A stretch of DNA of 10,715 nt, taken from positions 1 to 10,715 of the forward strand of contig JBGOTP010000165.1 in NCBI GenBank assembly GCA_041476545.1, written 5' to 3'. Numbering within the stretch: position 1 is the first letter of the stretch; each line of letters begins with the position of its first letter. Source of the DNA: JBGOTP01 sp041476545. GTDB lineage: Bacteria; Acidobacteriota; Vicinamibacteria; Vicinamibacterales; CAVVIG01. The position numbers and the translations under genes were made by a program. This document shows positions 1 to 6,278 of the stretch, piece by piece. The notes beneath the pieces are model-generated. The model did no database searches and was not told the origin of the DNA. It saw only the letters and a list, made by a program, of their open reading frames with translations.

Positions 1-164
1 AGGGATTCATCCGGGCGTATGAGCAGCGCATGGATACGCTGGTGACGCATCCCCTCTTCGGCTATCGTGTCAGCTACCGGCGCGTGCTCGAGATTCAGGC
101 GAGGCTTCTCGCGCGCGTTGTCACCGGCGAACTGGGCCGGTACCCGGGATTCGAGACTCGGTGA
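1..164 (+). CDS. cas1: CRISPR-associated endonuclease Cas1, C-terminal end (partial)
   Basis: This is the 3' end of a gene cut by the window edge. The reading frame starts at base 3 and stops at TGA 162-164, leaving 53 residues. The fragment contains the run THPLFGYRVSYRRVLEIQAR, then LLARVVTGEL and a YPGFETR end. That is the characteristic Cas1 C-terminal helix: conserved THPxFxYxxSYRR, the LExQARLL segment, and a short tail after GE. Cas1 is the metal-dependent integrase that, with Cas2, inserts new spacers at the leader end of a CRISPR array. Catalytic residues lie upstream and cannot be checked. Leader-like sequence and a CRISPR-type repeat follow on the same strand, which supports the call. 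No Cas2-like frame lies directly downstream; cas2 may be upstream or absent. Subtype cannot be fixed from this fragment, and a Cas4-Cas1 or RT-Cas1 fusion cannot be excluded. Confidence 0.85.
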   Translation, partial: GFIRAYEQRMDTLVTHPLFGYRVSYRRVLEIQARLLARVVTGELGRYPGFETR

Positions 165-357
165 TCGGTGTGCCGACGGGCGCGAGCGGTGGGGCGGCGG
201 GGTTGGGGGTGAAGGCGCTAGCTGCGAGGAACTCTCAAGGGGACAGTCAGTTGCGGATATACTACGGGCGCGATCGGCGCTCAGCGTGTCAGGAATCAGC
301 CCCCGCTCGCGACGCGGGGCGCAACTCTTTGACAACTGAAGACTTTTCGGGTGCACT
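165..357 (+). promoter_or_regulatory. Probable CRISPR leader
   Basis: Noncoding interval between the cas1 stop and the repeat. It contains a -10-like TATACT (258-263) inside a locally AT-richer patch. It ends with CTCTTTGACAACTGAAG (326-342) about 15 bases before the repeat; a TTGACA-containing motif close to the first repeat resembles leader-proximal sequences of type I arrays. Position and orientation (cas1, leader, repeat) are what one expects. The function as leader is inferred; no strong -35 pairs with the TATACT at ideal spacing. Confidence 0.5.
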
Positions 358-393
358 ATTTCCGCGACTGCGCAGTCGCGGCCTCATTGAAGC
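358..393 (+). CRISPR. Single CRISPR-type repeat, leader-proximal
   Basis: A 36-base element whose centre is a perfect 20-base palindrome, CCGCGACTGCGCAGTCGCGG (362-381), followed by CCTCATTGAAGC. The strong GC hairpin flanked by a short unpaired 5' part and an ATTGAAGC 3' end is the classic architecture of type I and III CRISPR repeats, where the last eight bases become the crRNA 5' tag. The nearby Cas1 gene and the orientation, with the tag end pointing away from cas1, support it. Only one intact copy is present, so by strict definition there is no array. A weak resemblance to the 5' half of the repeat occurs about 69 bases downstream (427-454). It may be a degenerate terminal repeat or chance in GC-rich sequence. 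Confidence 0.6.
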
Positions 394-819
394 ACGATGC
401 TCACGCCCTCCGTGCTCGCGCGCACGTTTTTCGCGGCGTGCGTCGGCACGCTCAGGCGGCCGCTGCCGCCCGGACGATCGCGGCGGATGTTACTGTGCGG
501 CGGCGACCCGGGGCGGCCCGACGACATCGGCTGCGGCCACCCGTAGGAGGGCGGCCGGTCAGGACATGAACGCAACTGTGCGCGGCAGGTTCTCCTCGCG
601 GCGATCTTGCTCTCCGCGATCCGTGCCGCCGGAATAACCCGTGTCGGTGCATGCCGCGATTGGCCCAAGTCTCGATCTAGCTCCTGATCGCCGCGGTCCC
701 GGCAGGGTACGAACCGAACGCGCACAGTTCCGGCGCCCGACTCGGTGGCCGCAGCCGATGTCGTCCGGTCGCCTCAAGGCACCATGACGTCGTAACACGG
801 TCGTGAAAGTGCTCCAACC
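394..819. other. Gene-poor interval after the CRISPR repeat
   Basis: More than 400 bases without a convincing gene. Open frames exist on both strands, but they are arginine, proline and serine rich, lack domains and lack good ribosome binding sites, as expected for chance frames in GC-rich DNA. The main structure is an imperfect inverted repeat described separately. The tsdA-like gene ends at 820 on the minus strand, so this interval also holds that gene's 3' untranslated region. No T-tract terminator was seen. Confidence 0.6.
511..775. repeat. Imperfect inverted repeat, about 100-base arms
   Basis: The two arms are approximately 511-612 and 674-775. The core is a 22-base perfect match in opposite orientation (520-541 against 744-765), including ACATCGGCTGCGGCCACC. 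A second shared block, AACTGTGCGCG, lies further inward on both arms (575-585 and the complement of 717-727). A third block, GCGGCGATC, is also shared. Small insertions and deletions separate the blocks, so the arms look like diverged copies of one unit. The origin is unknown: an inverted duplication, a miniature mobile element, or the remains of a structured RNA. Confidence 0.6.
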
Positions 820-1791
820 TTAGCGTCTGGCGTAGTAGACGCTGTCGGGCGGCAGCGGTTCGGTGCGATAGTCCCGATCCTTGAACGGATATGCCGGCCG
901 CGGCTTGGAGTTGATGAACGCGGCGAGCTGCTGGGCGTCTTCATCCGTGACGTTGCCGGGATCGAGATATGGCATCGTGTAGCGGATGATCCCCGCGAGG
1001 GTGTAGATCCTCGCCGCGCCGGCGCCGTCGTTCCAGGAATCAGGACCCCAGAGCGGACCGGGTCGTTTGGTCCCGACGGCCACGCCCTGACCATCCAGGC
1101 CGTGACACGTCGTGCACCGTTCCGTGAAGATCAGTTCGCCCTTCTTCGGATCCAGTGTGTCGATCGGAATCAGCGCGCTCGCCGGAATCGTGTTCTGGCC
1201 GCGCCACCAGGGATTCCTGCCCATCTCCGAGCCGCGCGACAGCCATGTCAGATACGCGGAGACGGCGAGCACTTCTTTCGATGACGGCGATGGCAACCCG
1301 TCCTGCGACCCGGAGGCGAGGCCGTCGCTGCCAGCGTCGAGCGTACCCGTCGCGTTCTCGCTCCTCAGGAAGCAGTCGACCACGCGATCGGCCAGGCTGA
1401 TCAAACGGCCGGCGCGCCGGTTGTACTCGGGGAACAGCCCGGCGACGTTCACGAGGGGCATCGCTTTCTCCCGCTGGCCCGCGTTCAGATGACAGTTGTT
1501 GCAGGATCCACGGCCGGGCGCGAAGCGTCCGGCCTCGGCCGGCGTATTCGTGAAGATCCGGTAGCCCCAGCGGATTTCCTTGGACAGCTTCGAATCGTCC
1601 AGCGTCGTGTCGGTGATCGGATCCTTCGGGACATCCCATGCGGTGACCATGGTCATCCGCGCCGGAACCAGCGGACCATTGAGCGTGTACCTGAGCTTGA
1701 CGACCTGCGGTCCCTGGTCGGGGGCGCCGGAGCAGGCGGCCCCCGCAAGAAGGGCGAGCCCGCAGACGACGACGGATAGACGACATTTCAT
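820..1791 (-). CDS. TsdA-like diheme cytochrome c (thiosulfate dehydrogenase family)
   Basis: A 323-residue exported cytochrome. Residues 1-20 form a signal peptide ending AGAAC20, possibly a lipoprotein site. Heme 1 is CNNCH at 97-101, followed by HLNAG as in TsdA. Heme 2 is CTTCH at 226-230. The family signature SLADRVVDCFLRSEN (132-146) places Cys140 where TsdA has its unusual axial cysteine on heme 1. TMPY (272-275) offers Met273 as a heme 2 ligand, and RPGPLWG (243-249) and SKPRP (295-299) are also family-like. TsdA enzymes oxidise thiosulfate to tetrathionate, or the reverse, in the periplasm. The frame is open far upstream, but the start at 1791 gives the signal peptide and has a GGTGAG-type ribosome site. 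The gene is divergent from the DsrE-like gene, which fits a sulfur role. Substrate is inferred. Confidence 0.85.
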   Translation of the reverse strand: MKCRLSVVVCGLALLAGAACSGAPDQGPQVVKLRYTLNGPLVPARMTMVTAWDVPKDPITDTTLDDSKLSKEIRWGYRIFTNTPAEAGRFAPGRGSCNNCHLNAGQREKAMPLVNVAGLFPEYNRRAGRLISLADRVVDCFLRSENATGTLDAGSDGLASGSQDGLPSPSSKEVLAVSAYLTWLSRGSEMGRNPWWRGQNTIPASALIPIDTLDPKKGELIFTERCTTCHGLDGQGVAVGTKRPGPLWGPDSWNDGAGAARIYTLAGIIRYTMPYLDPGNVTDEDAQQLAAFINSKPRPAYPFKDRDYRTEPLPPDSVYYARR

Positions 1792-1891
1792 GGACGAATG
1801 CTCACCATCGCGATAGTCTAACAGTCCGTGGCAAGGACTTTCACTACGGGCTGCTTCATTCGGGCGTGGCTTCGAGCAAAGCGAGGATCCT

Positions 1892-2614
1892 ATGAGCTCA
1901 GATGATTCGCGGGTGGCACGACGATCGTTCCTGTCGCGGTTCGGTACGGGCGCGACGGCGCTGGGCGCGGCGCTTGGTGCCAGCGTTCTGCCGGGACGAG
2001 CCCAGTCGGCGCCCGCCGCTGGGGCAGCGTGGCAGCCGGCGCGCCATGCCGAGGACGACTGGTTCGAGCAACCGTCGGCCAAACACCGGTTCTTTCTCGA
2101 TACGACGTCGCCCGCCGCGCTCGGCCATGCGATCTTCTTCGCGAACAACTATTTCAGCGCCAGCAAGGCGTCGTACGGGCTCGCCGACACCGACAGCGCC
2201 ATTGTGATCTGCGTGCGGCATCAGTCGACGTCGTTTGCCTTCACCGATGCCATGTGGGCGAAGTACGGGACCATGCTCTCCGAGCGGGCCGTGTTCACCG
2301 ATCCGAAGACGACGAAGGCACCGACGGTCAACGTCTTTCAGGCGACAGGCGCGGCAGGCTATGGGGCGCTCCTGTCCAATAACGGCGTCACCCTCGATGC
2401 CGTGATCACGCGAGGTCTTCGGCTGGCGGTCTGTTCGTTGGCCACGCGAGCCATCGCGGGACTCGTTGCGCAGCGCACGGGCGGCAAGGTCGACGACATC
2501 ATCAAGGAACTAACCGACAATCTGGTCCCCAACGCACACATGGTGCCGGCGGGGATTGTGGCCGTGAACCGCGCGCAGGAGCGCGGTTATTCGTTCGCGT
2601 ACGTCGCCAGCTAG
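1892..2614 (+). CDS. Tat-exported DsrE/DsrF-like protein
   Basis: A 240-residue protein with a twin-arginine signal: ARRSFLSRF at 9-17, then a hydrophobic Ala/Gly stretch and an Ala-rich cleavage region near 37-45. The mature part reads as a DsrE-like alpha/beta domain: a beta strand SAIVICVRH (102-110), NNGVTLDAVITRG (163-175), LRLAVCSLAT (176-185) with Cys181, and a C-terminal half ending in AHMVPAGIVAVNRAQERGY (215-233). In DsrE/F and TusD-type proteins a cysteine at such a site can carry sulfur, and the late AQxxGY-like segment is typical. A GAGGA ribosome site sits at 1883-1887. The gene lies 100 bases from the divergent TsdA-like gene and 21 bases before the DUF442-type gene, so it is probably cotranscribed with the latter. 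The fold assignment is by motif reading only, and sulfur transfer is an inference. Confidence 0.65.
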   Translation: MSSDDSRVARRSFLSRFGTGATALGAALGASVLPGRAQSAPAAGAAWQPARHAEDDWFEQPSAKHRFFLDTTSPAALGHAIFFANNYFSASKASYGLADTDSAIVICVRHQSTSFAFTDAMWAKYGTMLSERAVFTDPKTTKAPTVNVFQATGAAGYGALLSNNGVTLDAVITRGLRLAVCSLATRAIAGLVAQRTGGKVDDIIKELTDNLVPNAHMVPAGIVAVNRAQERGYSFAYVAS

Positions 2615-2635
2615 GTCTTCGAACAGGAGTTCATC

Positions 2636-3202
2636 ATGCGTACAGCCCTTCGCTCTCAGCCCTTGGCCCTGATGTCGCGACGCGCTCTTACGGTCCTCGC
2701 TGTCGTCGGCCTGCTTGCCGGCGTGGCACGGGCGCAGGTCACCAAGGCCACGGTTCCCGGCATCACGAATTTCGCGCGCGTCGAGACGACCATCGCGTGC
2801 GCGGGCGCGGCGACCCCGGCGTCGATGGCCGAGGTCAAGCGACTGGGCTTCGCGTCTGTGATCAACCTCCGTCAGGCGAGTGAGGCGGGGGCCAACGTCG
2901 AGGAGGAGGGGGTGGCCGCCAAGGCTGCTGGTCTCACGTACGTCCATCTGCCGTTCAATACCGCATCGCCGGACCCCATGCTTGTCGAGCAGTTCCTCAA
3001 GGCCGTGACGGCGCCGGCAAATCAGCCGGCGTTCGTGCACTGCGCCAGCGGGAACCGTGCGGCGGCGCTGTGGATGATCAAACGCATGAGCGTCGACGGC
3101 TGGGACGCGGATCGCGCATCGACCGAGGCGACGGCTCTCGGGCTCACGAGCCCGGCGCTCAAGACGTTCGCCACCGACTACGTCGCCGCGCACAGGAAAT
3201 AA
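2636..3202 (+). CDS. Exported DUF442/BLH-type phosphatase-like protein
   Basis: A 188-residue protein with an N-terminal signal peptide: a hydrophobic core at about 17-31, cleavage near AVARAQ-like ARAQ34. The fold looks like a dual-specificity phosphatase or rhodanese-like domain: the strand FASVINLRQASE (72-83), then the catalytic-loop signature HCASGNRAAALW (135-146), with Cys136 and Arg141. The Cys-x4-Arg spacing is shorter than the Cys-x5-Arg of classical tyrosine phosphatases but is usual in the DUF442 (beta-lactamase hydrolase-like) family. That family also occurs fused to persulfide dioxygenase-like domains, so a sulfur link is possible. An AGGAG site (2625-2629) lies 6 bases before the ATG; a downstream Met13 is a less likely start. 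The gene is probably in one operon with the DsrE-like gene. It ends 3 bases from the stop of the convergent neighbour. Confidence 0.8.
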   Translation: MRTALRSQPLALMSRRALTVLAVVGLLAGVARAQVTKATVPGITNFARVETTIACAGAATPASMAEVKRLGFASVINLRQASEAGANVEEEGVAAKAAGLTYVHLPFNTASPDPMLVEQFLKAVTAPANQPAFVHCASGNRAAALWMIKRMSVDGWDADRASTEATALGLTSPALKTFATDYVAAHRK

Positions 3203-3205
3203 CGG

Positions 3206-3718
3206 TTACTGCGGCGCCGCCGCAGCCGTCATGCCTTTCACCTGCTCGGCGTTGAATTTGAATTCGATCAGGTCCCTGTCGTGACGGACGGTGAACGGCT
3301 TCGACACATCGAACAACTTCGGAAACACGAGCAAGCCGTCGATGGGTTGGCCCAGGGGGATCCTGACCCTGGTGCCTCTCGTAAAATTGTTGATGCTGGT
3401 CGGCGTGGCCGTCGCGGTCTGTCCTGCTTGCTCAATCTTGAAATTGGTCGTGTCGATCTCGATATCGCGCTCGGCCTTGCCCTGCACGTACAGCAGCGTC
3501 GCGTCCTTGGCGCGGGCCCGCATGGAGTAGAGCGTCGGTGGCTGAAACAGGAGCGGCGCCGTCCGATCGTTGACGTGCACGAGCGTCAAGGTCACGTCTG
3601 TGCCCTGGAGCACGCGGCTGTACTCCTTCAGTTGTTCCGTCTTGCTTTGCCCGCGAGGCACGATACCGGCAAGGAGAAGAGACACGGCGACCACGCACGC
3701 GAGTACAGTGTGTTTCAT
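3206..3718 (-). CDS. Secreted protein of unknown function
   Basis: A 170-residue protein with a clear Sec signal peptide: MKH, hydrophobic residues 4-20, cleavage near residue 24. The mature part is mostly predicted beta strand, for example DVTLTLVHV (41-49), ATLLYVQGK (73-81) and DLIEFKFNAEQ (149-159). I recognise no family. There are no cysteines after the signal peptide, no metal motif and no repeats. The start at 3718 is supported by a GAGGA about 6 bases upstream and by the signal peptide. The gene is convergent with the DUF442-type gene (3-base gap) and divergent from the membrane protein gene beginning at 3854. It is a plausible periplasmic or extracellular small protein of a lineage-restricted family. 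Confidence 0.75.
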   Translation of the reverse strand: MKHTVLACVVAVSLLLAGIVPRGQSKTEQLKEYSRVLQGTDVTLTLVHVNDRTAPLLFQPPTLYSMRARAKDATLLYVQGKAERDIEIDTTNFKIEQAGQTATATPTSINNFTRGTRVRIPLGQPIDGLLVFPKLFDVSKPFTVRHDRDLIEFKFNAEQVKGMTAAAAPQ

Positions 3719-3778
3719 GGGGAATCCTCAGACGAGAATGAGCAAGGGTCAAGTCTACGGCAAATGCCGGCCTCGCGC

Positions 3779-3806
3779 TTGACAATGTCTCGGCAGGAGC
3801 CATAAT
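3779..3806 (+). promoter_or_regulatory. Sigma70-type promoter for the four-helix membrane protein
   Basis: The -35 is TTGACA (3779-3784), a perfect consensus match. The -10 is CATAAT (3801-3806), one mismatch from TATAAT, with a 16-base spacer. Transcription would begin near 3813, leaving about 40 bases of leader before the start codon at 3854. Seen in sequence; activity is inferred. Confidence 0.55.
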
Positions 3807-3853
3807 CCTGCTGTCGTTGACGCGCAGTTCGAGCTTACATTGAGGTGCACATT

Positions 3854-4300
3854 GTGAACTACACCCGCCTCGCCCTCGCCGCCGTCGCTGCCACTGTCGT
3901 TGACTTCGTATACGGGTACGTCGTGTACGGCAACCTCCTCGCCAGTGAACTTGAACGCTATCCAGGCGTCTTCCGCTCGATGGAGAACGTGACGCCGTAC
4001 CTGCCGCTGATGTTCGCGGGACTCCTCGTCGGGATGCTGGCCGTTGTCTGGATCTACGCCAAGGGCTACGAAGGCGGTAACGGGACGCAGGAGGGCCTGC
4101 GGTTCGGCCTCGTGATGGCCGTCTTCGTGACGGGGTACGTGGTGGTCGGATATTACGCGACCCTGAATATCGGCCGCCTGGCTGCGGTGTACATGGCTCT
4201 TGCCTCCATCGTGGAGTGGATCCTCGTTGGCCTCGCGATCGGTCTGGTCTATCGACCAGGCGCCGCCAGCTCGACGACGGCTCGCCGGGCCGGTGCCTGA
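3854..4300 (+). CDS. Small integral membrane protein, four predicted helices
   Basis: A 148-residue protein. Hydrophobic helices are at about 5-28, 49-69, 83-103 and 108-132. An amphipathic loop, ELERYPGVFRSMENVTPY, lies between helices 1 and 2, and a short Arg-rich tail follows helix 4. The overall plan (GLRFGLVMAVF, a Gly-rich helix 4) resembles the DUF1761-like group of four-helix proteins, but the match is weak and function is unknown. Two GTG codons could start translation, at 3845 and 3854. I chose 3854 because GAGGTG (3842-3847) sits 6 bases before it, whereas the earlier GTG overlaps that site and has no ribosome site of its own. The gene has its own promoter and is convergent with the PLP-enzyme gene. 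Confidence 0.75.
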   Translation: MNYTRLALAAVAATVVDFVYGYVVYGNLLASELERYPGVFRSMENVTPYLPLMFAGLLVGMLAVVWIYAKGYEGGNGTQEGLRFGLVMAVFVTGYVVVGYYATLNIGRLAAVYMALASIVEWILVGLAIGLVYRPGAASSTTARRAGA

Positions 4301-4321
4301 TCGACCCAGATTGTCGGTGAC

Positions 4322-5713
4322 CTATCGGCCGGCGAACCCCCGCGCAAACGCGAGGAAGCGGTCCACGTCGGCCAGGTTGCTCACCAGGCCGAGCGAGACG
4401 CGGACGGCGCCAGTGCTCTTGCCGTCGATGCACATCCGAAAGTCATCGATCGTCAGGCGCGTCTGGTGCTCTGGTTGACGGAAGCAGGAGGTCAGTTCCG
4501 TGCCCGAGATGTCGAGTGCGACCTCGCCGCCACCAGGATTACAGAAGCAGCCCGTGCGCAGAGAGATGTTGGCGGCGTTCGCGTGCTGCTCGACCGCGCG
4601 ATGATCGATGGGGCGGCCAAGGGCGTCGTAGAAATTGAACGTCACGGTGCCGCCGCGCCGGTCGGTCGATGACGGACCGTAGGTGCGCACGAGGGGCTGG
4701 CCGCTGGTCTGTCGCAGCGCCTGCAGGTTGTCGAGCAGCCAGCCGGTGAGGCAGCCTACGCGCTCGTGGATGACGTCGATGCCGATCGACTCAATGTGCT
4801 GCAGGCCGATCTCGATACCCGGCAGGGCCAGGTAGTCGAGCGTGCCGTCCTCGAAGGCCGCTTCGCCCTCCGCCAGGTAGTACTTGTCGCCTTGCACCGA
4901 CGCCACGGTGATCGTGCCCCCGGCAAACCACGGCCGCCGCAGCGAGGCGAGCGCGGTTTTGCGCGCCAGCAGGCAGCCGACGCCCGTCGGATATCCGAAG
5001 ATTTTGTAGAACGAGAGCGTGACGAAATCCGGATGCCAGCGCGAGAGATCCAGCCGGTTGGTCGGCACGAAGCTCGCCGCGTCGAGCAGCACGTCCCATC
5101 CCTTCGCATGAGCCATGTCGATCCACTCGAGCGGATGCTGGACGCCGGAGAAGTTGGACTGCGCGGGATACGCGAACAGGTGGCGCCGCCCGGACTGCAC
5201 GCGTGCAATCTCGCGAGCGAGGTCGCCTTCGTCCACCCGCATCTCCGGCAGCAGAATCGGCACGTAGGTGGCCGCCGCGCCTTTGGCGCGCGCGAACTCG
5301 CGGATGCCGTTCACCGAGTTGTGGTTGTCGAAGGTCAGCAGGAATCGGTCTCCGGGACCAAACGGGTACGACTCGCCAACCAACTTCAAGGCCTGACTGG
5401 CATTGGCCGTGAAGATCACCACCCATTCGTCTGGCGAGGCGTTGAAGAACGTCAGAATCGCGTGCCGTGCCCGTGCGACGAACTCCATCGTAAGAGAGGA
5501 CGTCGGGTTGGTGGAGTGCGGGTTGCCGAAGACGTGATCCCGCAAAAGCGCCGCATGGCGCTCCACTTGCGAGATGCCGTACAGGTTGGCGGCCGTGAAG
5601 TCCAGATACGTGTGACCCTCGAGGTCGAGGCGTGCGTAGTCGCGGCGCCGGAGTTCGTCCAGGGCGGCCGTGGCTTGGTACGAAGGATACGCGTCAGCGA
5701 ACGTCGTCACCAT
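4322..5713 (-). CDS. Class V PLP-dependent enzyme, Moco sulfurase N-domain-like
   Basis: A 463-residue fold-type I PLP enzyme. Key parts are GNPHSTNPTSS (64-74), FTANASQALK (101-110), LLDAASFVPTN (209-219) with the PLP-pyridine Asp211, and SFYKIFGYPTG (234-244), in which Lys237 should form the Schiff base. A late loop, LRTGCFCNPGGGE (385-397), carries Cys389 and Cys391. The SFYKxFGxPTG and RTGCFCNPG signatures are those of the NifS-like domain of molybdenum cofactor sulfurase (MOCOS/ABA3), which takes sulfur from cysteine. No MOSC domain follows, so the target may differ. It could also be a generic aminotransferase V or selenocysteine lyase. The open frame runs on to 5944, but the extension is low-complexity and overlaps the divergent gene. 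The ATG at 5713 has no ribosome site and only about 43 bases to that gene, so translation may be leaderless. Confidence 0.85.
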   Translation of the reverse strand: MVTTFADAYPSYQATAALDELRRRDYARLDLEGHTYLDFTAANLYGISQVERHAALLRDHVFGNPHSTNPTSSLTMEFVARARHAILTFFNASPDEWVVIFTANASQALKLVGESYPFGPGDRFLLTFDNHNSVNGIREFARAKGAAATYVPILLPEMRVDEGDLAREIARVQSGRRHLFAYPAQSNFSGVQHPLEWIDMAHAKGWDVLLDAASFVPTNRLDLSRWHPDFVTLSFYKIFGYPTGVGCLLARKTALASLRRPWFAGGTITVASVQGDKYYLAEGEAAFEDGTLDYLALPGIEIGLQHIESIGIDVIHERVGCLTGWLLDNLQALRQTSGQPLVRTYGPSSTDRRGGTVTFNFYDALGRPIDHRAVEQHANAANISLRTGCFCNPGGGEVALDISGTELTSCFRQPEHQTRLTIDDFRMCIDGKSTGAVRVSLGLVSNLADVDRFLAFARGFAGR

Positions 5714-5756
5714 TACATGATATGGTGTCGTTCGGGCAGACCGTAGGAGGTTGTGT

Positions 5757-6278
5757 GTGAGGCAGTTGGCAGGAATTCTTCTGATCACTCTGACCGTCGC
5801 GCCCGGTGCGTGGGCGGGGCAGGCGGCCAACCCCGCCGCCAAGCCACCCGTCCCGACCGCCAAAGCACCAGCGTCGAGAGCCGCTGCCACACCGAAGGCG
5901 GCGGCCGGCGCGAAGCTCCCCGCAGCCGTTGAAGCGGCCTTCAAGCAGGCCTACCCTCGCGCGATCATCAAGCACGTGTCAAAGGAAACAGACGGCGGCC
6001 AGACCGTCTACGAGGTCGAAAGCATCGACGGCGGCCTGGCGCGCGATCTCAACTACCGGCCGGATGGCACCGTCGTCGACATTGAAGAAGCGATCGCGCC
6101 GGCCGACGTGCCGGCGCCCGTTGCGGCAGCCATCAAGGCCAGATACCCGAAAGCCACCATTCGCGCGCGCGAGAGACTGACGAAAGGCAGCGCCGTGACG
6201 TATGAATTCCAGCTCTCGGGCACCAACGTCAAGGAGATCCAGTTGACGCCAGATGGCAGGTTCGTTTCGCCCAAGTAG
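5757..6278 (+). CDS. Periplasmic protein with two PepSY-like repeats
   Basis: A 173-residue protein. Signal peptide residues 1-20 end GAWA. An Ala/Pro/Lys-rich linker follows at 21-52. Two related alpha/beta units come next, at about 55-110 and 115-170. Each has a helix with an AYP or RYP turn, a charged strand, a YE(V/F) strand and a closing DGTVV or DGRFV strand; examples are VYEVESIDG and YRPDGTVVDIEE in the first unit. This is the pattern of small PepSY-like (BLIP-like) domains, thought to bind or inhibit partners in the cell envelope. GTG 5757 was chosen because TAGGAGG (5744-5750) lies 6 bases before it; a TTG at 5751 is too close. The gene is divergent from the PLP enzyme, and its end overlaps the next gene by 26 bases. 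Confidence 0.75.
   Translation: MRQLAGILLITLTVAPGAWAGQAANPAAKPPVPTAKAPASRAAATPKAAAGAKLPAAVEAAFKQAYPRAIIKHVSKETDGGQTVYEVESIDGGLARDLNYRPDGTVVDIEEAIAPADVPAPVAAAIKARYPKATIRARERLTKGSAVTYEFQLSGTNVKEIQLTPDGRFVSPK

Noticed and set aside
161..637. Open frame starting GTGA over the cas1 stop, where cas2 might be expected
   Set aside because: The translation is Gly, Ala and Arg rich with no Cas2 ferredoxin-like strands, and it runs through the CRISPR repeat.
384..725. Minus-strand open frame of 113 codons
   Set aside because: Arginine, proline and serine rich, with no domain and no ribosome site. It covers the CRISPR repeat end and one arm of the inverted repeat.
1792..2148. N-terminal extension of the TsdA-like gene
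   Set aside because: The extension runs antisense through the DsrE-like gene. The internal ATG at 1791 gives a clean signal peptide.
4282..4335. Inverted match TCGCCGGGCCG / CGGCCGGCGA between convergent gene ends
   Set aside because: The stem has a bulge and a loop of over 30 bases, lies inside both coding ends and lacks a T-tract. It is likely chance in GC-rich sequence.
4766..5746. 326-codon plus-strand open frame
   Set aside because: It is fully antisense to the PLP enzyme, whose motifs are intact. Its composition is typical of a GC-rich shadow frame.
5714..5944. N-terminal extension of the PLP enzyme
   Set aside because: It is low-complexity Ala/Gly sequence antisense to the signal peptide and linker of the PepSY-like gene.
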